Assembly (NCBI GenBank): GCA_030037185.1
Contig: JASHRR010001267.1
Coordinates: 1 to 25,273 of the forward strand
Direction of reading: 5' to 3'
Length of the DNA: 25,273 bases
Source of the DNA: Xanthobacteraceae bacterium
GTDB lineage: Bacteria; Pseudomonadota; Alphaproteobacteria; Rhizobiales; Xanthobacteraceae
Shown here: positions 23,769 to 25,273 of the stretch, in pieces
How positions within the stretch are numbered: the stretch's first letter is position 1
How the letters are laid out: the number at the start of each line of letters is the position of its first letter
Made by a program: the position numbers and the translations under genes
The notes under the pieces: model-generated
Database searches by the model: none
What the model was told of the DNA's origin: nothing
The model's input: the letters and a program-made list of their open reading frames with translations, nothing else

Positions 23769-24683
23769 TCAAAATGTCTCCGACCTTGCTGCGCCGTTTG
23801 GCAGAGGCATTACTTCTTCGACGAACTGAGTGAAGGTGCGCGCTTTGGTGGTCGGTGTTCGCCCGGCCGGGGACACGGCCCACAGATCAATCCGGGGCAA
23901 TTGCCAATCCTGCAGTACAACCTCAACCGTCGCATCCGCGATTTCGGGCGCGAACATCCATTCAGAGGTGATCGCGATACCGGCGTTGGCGAGTACAGCC
24001 GCACGCACTCCCTCAGCAGCGCTGACGCGAAGCCGCCCCTTCAAGGTGACCGCGATTTCCGCGCCGTCACGTTGAAAGGTCCAGTCCGCACCGCCGCCTT
24101 TCTGGGCATAGATCACCGCTTCGTGCGTAGTCAGGTCGCCAGGCACCGTAGGTTGACCGACTCGTGCGAAATAGGTTGACGTTCCGACAACGACCTGACG
24201 TCCGCTCGCGATGCGCCGGGCCGTCAGCGTGGAGTCGGCAAGCCGCCCCATCCGCAGGGCGATATCGATCCCCTCTTGAACGAGATCGATATTCCGATCG
24301 TCCAGAACGATCTCCATTTCAAGCTCCGGATGCCGCGCCAAGAATTCAGGTATGCGCGGCATCAGGTGAAGGCGTGCGAATGTCACCGCCGCACAGACGC
24401 GCAGCCTGCCCGTGAGGCCCCTGGCTGCACCGCGGGCCGCGAGTTCAGCCTCATCCGCCTCCTCAATAGATCGCCGTGCCCGTTCATAGTAGTTAAGTCC
24501 CGCCTCGGTCGCCGTCAGGCCGCGTGTCGTACGCACTAACAATTTGACGCCGAGCCGATCCTCAAGTTGCGCCACCAATTTCGACACTGCTGGCTGTCCT
24601 ACGTTGAGGCGGCGTGCTGCTGCAGAAAACGACCCCGTATCGACTACGAGCACGAACGCCTCCATGGCAGCCAATCGATCCAT
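23769..24683 (-). CDS. LysR-family transcriptional regulator
   Basis: The predicted product has 304 residues. The N-terminal winged helix-turn-helix occupies residues 1-60 (MDRLAAMEAFVLVVDTGSFS, AAARRLNVGQPAVSKLVAQL, EDRLGVKLLVRTTRGLTATE). A linker helix and the LysR substrate-binding domain follow at about 90-295 (LTGRLRVCAAVTFARLHLMP; IVLDDRNIDLVQEGIDIALR). This resembles the CrgA/DmlR-like branch. GGAG lies 8 bases before the ATG. It is divergent from the hydrolase gene at 24816, the classic LysR-target arrangement, so it probably controls that gene in response to a substrate or product. Confidence 0.95.
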   Translation of the reverse strand: MDRLAAMEAFVLVVDTGSFSAAARRLNVGQPAVSKLVAQLEDRLGVKLLVRTTRGLTATEAGLNYYERARRSIEEADEAELAARGAARGLTGRLRVCAAVTFARLHLMPRIPEFLARHPELEMEIVLDDRNIDLVQEGIDIALRMGRLADSTLTARRIASGRQVVVGTSTYFARVGQPTVPGDLTTHEAVIYAQKGGGADWTFQRDGAEIAVTLKGRLRVSAAEGVRAAVLANAGIAITSEWMFAPEIADATVEVVLQDWQLPRIDLWAVSPAGRTPTTKARTFTQFVEEVMPLPNGAARSETF

Positions 24684-24698
24684 GTTGTGGCTCCGGCG

Positions 24699-24717
24699 TT
24701 ATTTCCGGGAGGAATAA
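24699..24717. promoter_or_regulatory. Candidate LysR operator in the divergent intergenic region
   Basis: The inverted repeat TTATT (24699-24703), a 9-base spacer and AATAA (24713-24717) contains the T-N11-A core typical of LysR sites. It lies 16 bases upstream of the LysR start and about 100 bases upstream of the divergent gene, where an autoregulatory site is expected. It also overlaps where a leftward 5' leader would be. Confidence 0.45.
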
Positions 24718-24815
24718 ATCCTATTCGTAGGCAGCATCTACCTCGTGGCTGATCGTTTTCCCATCTCTACGTGTGTCAGCCGCAGTAGCGCGCCGCTTTT
24801 CCAAGGAGCCGATCT

Positions 24816-25273
24816 ATGAGTCGCTTTGACGACTATTGCGCCAGCTTTCCCAATGCTCGCCTGACTCGTTCGAAAGCAGGCGTGCTGGAAGTAGCGGTTC
24901 ACACTGATGGCGGCACGCTGATCTTCAATGGATATATCCACGAACAGTTTGTCGACTTGTTCCATGCGATCGGGTCTGACCCCGATAATCGCGTCGTCAT
25001 CCTGACCGGCAGCGGCGGCGCGTTCATGGAGACCATCAGCCCCGAGGGCTTCGACTTTTTTACGCCGCAAGGCTACGACAAGATTTATCGAGAGGGCCGA
25101 AAGGTCCTCATGAACATCCTCGATATCGAAGTGCCGCTGATTGCCGCGGTTAACGGCCCGGCGCGGCTGCACTCCGAATATGTCCTGTTGGCCGACATCG
25201 TGCTGGCCACTCCTTCGACGGTTTTTCAGGATAAGCCGCACTTCGAATTTGGCATCGTACCCGGTGATGGCGT
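24816..25273 (+). CDS. Crotonase-fold hydrolase, 6-oxocamphor hydrolase-like (partial)
   Basis: The first 152 codons are present and the window cuts the 3' end. The fold is enoyl-CoA hydratase/isomerase-like: VHTDGGTLIFNG, DNRVVILTGSGGAFM, IEVPLIAAVNGPARLHSEYV, LLADIVLA, FQDKPHFEFGIVPGDG. The last two blocks closely follow 6-oxocamphor hydrolase, a crotonase-family beta-diketone hydrolase that cleaves C-C bonds by a retro-Claisen reaction without CoA. The key residues recalled for that enzyme (His122, His145, Asp154) have counterparts here at about His119, His142 and Asp151. AAGGAG lies 8 bases before the ATG. A divergent LysR gene suggests substrate-induced expression. The natural substrate need not be a camphor derivative. 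Confidence 0.85.
   Translation, partial: MSRFDDYCASFPNARLTRSKAGVLEVAVHTDGGTLIFNGYIHEQFVDLFHAIGSDPDNRVVILTGSGGAFMETISPEGFDFFTPQGYDKIYREGRKVLMNILDIEVPLIAAVNGPARLHSEYVLLADIVLATPSTVFQDKPHFEFGIVPGDG

Noticed and set aside
23730..23800. KVGDILINGTANVQMSP, like the C-terminal part of aldehyde dehydrogenases
   Set aside because: The match is short and the expected FGG.K.SG block that should follow is not seen clearly. It also overlaps the LysR 3' end.

Overview
The window looks like an accessory or decaying stretch of a high-GC alphaproteobacterial chromosome, most likely Bradyrhizobium or a close relative. This rests on family resemblance and on style: many very small secreted or membrane proteins, GC-rich codon use, Tat-exported enzymes and many gene relics. 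No rRNA, tRNA or CRISPR array was seen. Coding density is low, and many stretches of 300-800 bases hold only relics or nothing recognisable.

Layout. 1-177: rearranged short-chain dehydrogenase fragment. 621-4749: two leftward genes for Tat-exported proteins, an amidase and an MmgE/PrpD-family protein, with a 53-codon gene between them. 5284-7196: small exported protein, a 55-residue MPWxPxDA protein, and a cupin. 7471-7674: leftward small lipoprotein. 8301-9909: leftward cluster of small genes, two of them joined by an ATGA overlap, ending in a membrane/coiled-coil protein. About 10200-10336: tandem perfect hairpins with a rightward terminator, possibly a small RNA. 10404-11788: small hypothetical genes. 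11941-12760: abutting relics of IS630-like and IS1634-like transposases. 13502-15246: a small hydrophobic protein overlapping (ATGA) a 517-residue protein that carries eight to nine 22-residue Arg-rich amphipathic repeats and a C-terminal membrane segment. 16110-17827: an intact ornithine-cyclodeaminase-family gene with the relic of a second one behind it. 18078-18993: small conserved gene, serine-resolvase relic, tyrosine-integrase relic. 19408-20366: two small exported proteins. 20829-21027: second serine-resolvase relic. 21038-22633: MFS_3-type exporter. 22651-23283: cytochrome c relic fused to the 5' end of a VOC/glyoxalase gene. 23769-25273: LysR regulator divergent from a crotonase-fold beta-diketone hydrolase resembling 6-oxocamphor hydrolase, cut by the window end.

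How the genes may work together. The intact enzymes (amidase, MmgE/PrpD, cupin, OCD family, crotonase-fold hydrolase with LysR, MFS exporter) suggest scattered catabolic or accessory functions rather than one pathway. The most unusual item is the 22-residue-repeat protein and its translationally coupled small partner. The 8301-8873 protein has a similar membrane-segment module followed by a coiled coil, so the two may belong to one rhizobial membrane-protein family. The recombinase and transposase relics indicate past mobile-element activity followed by decay.
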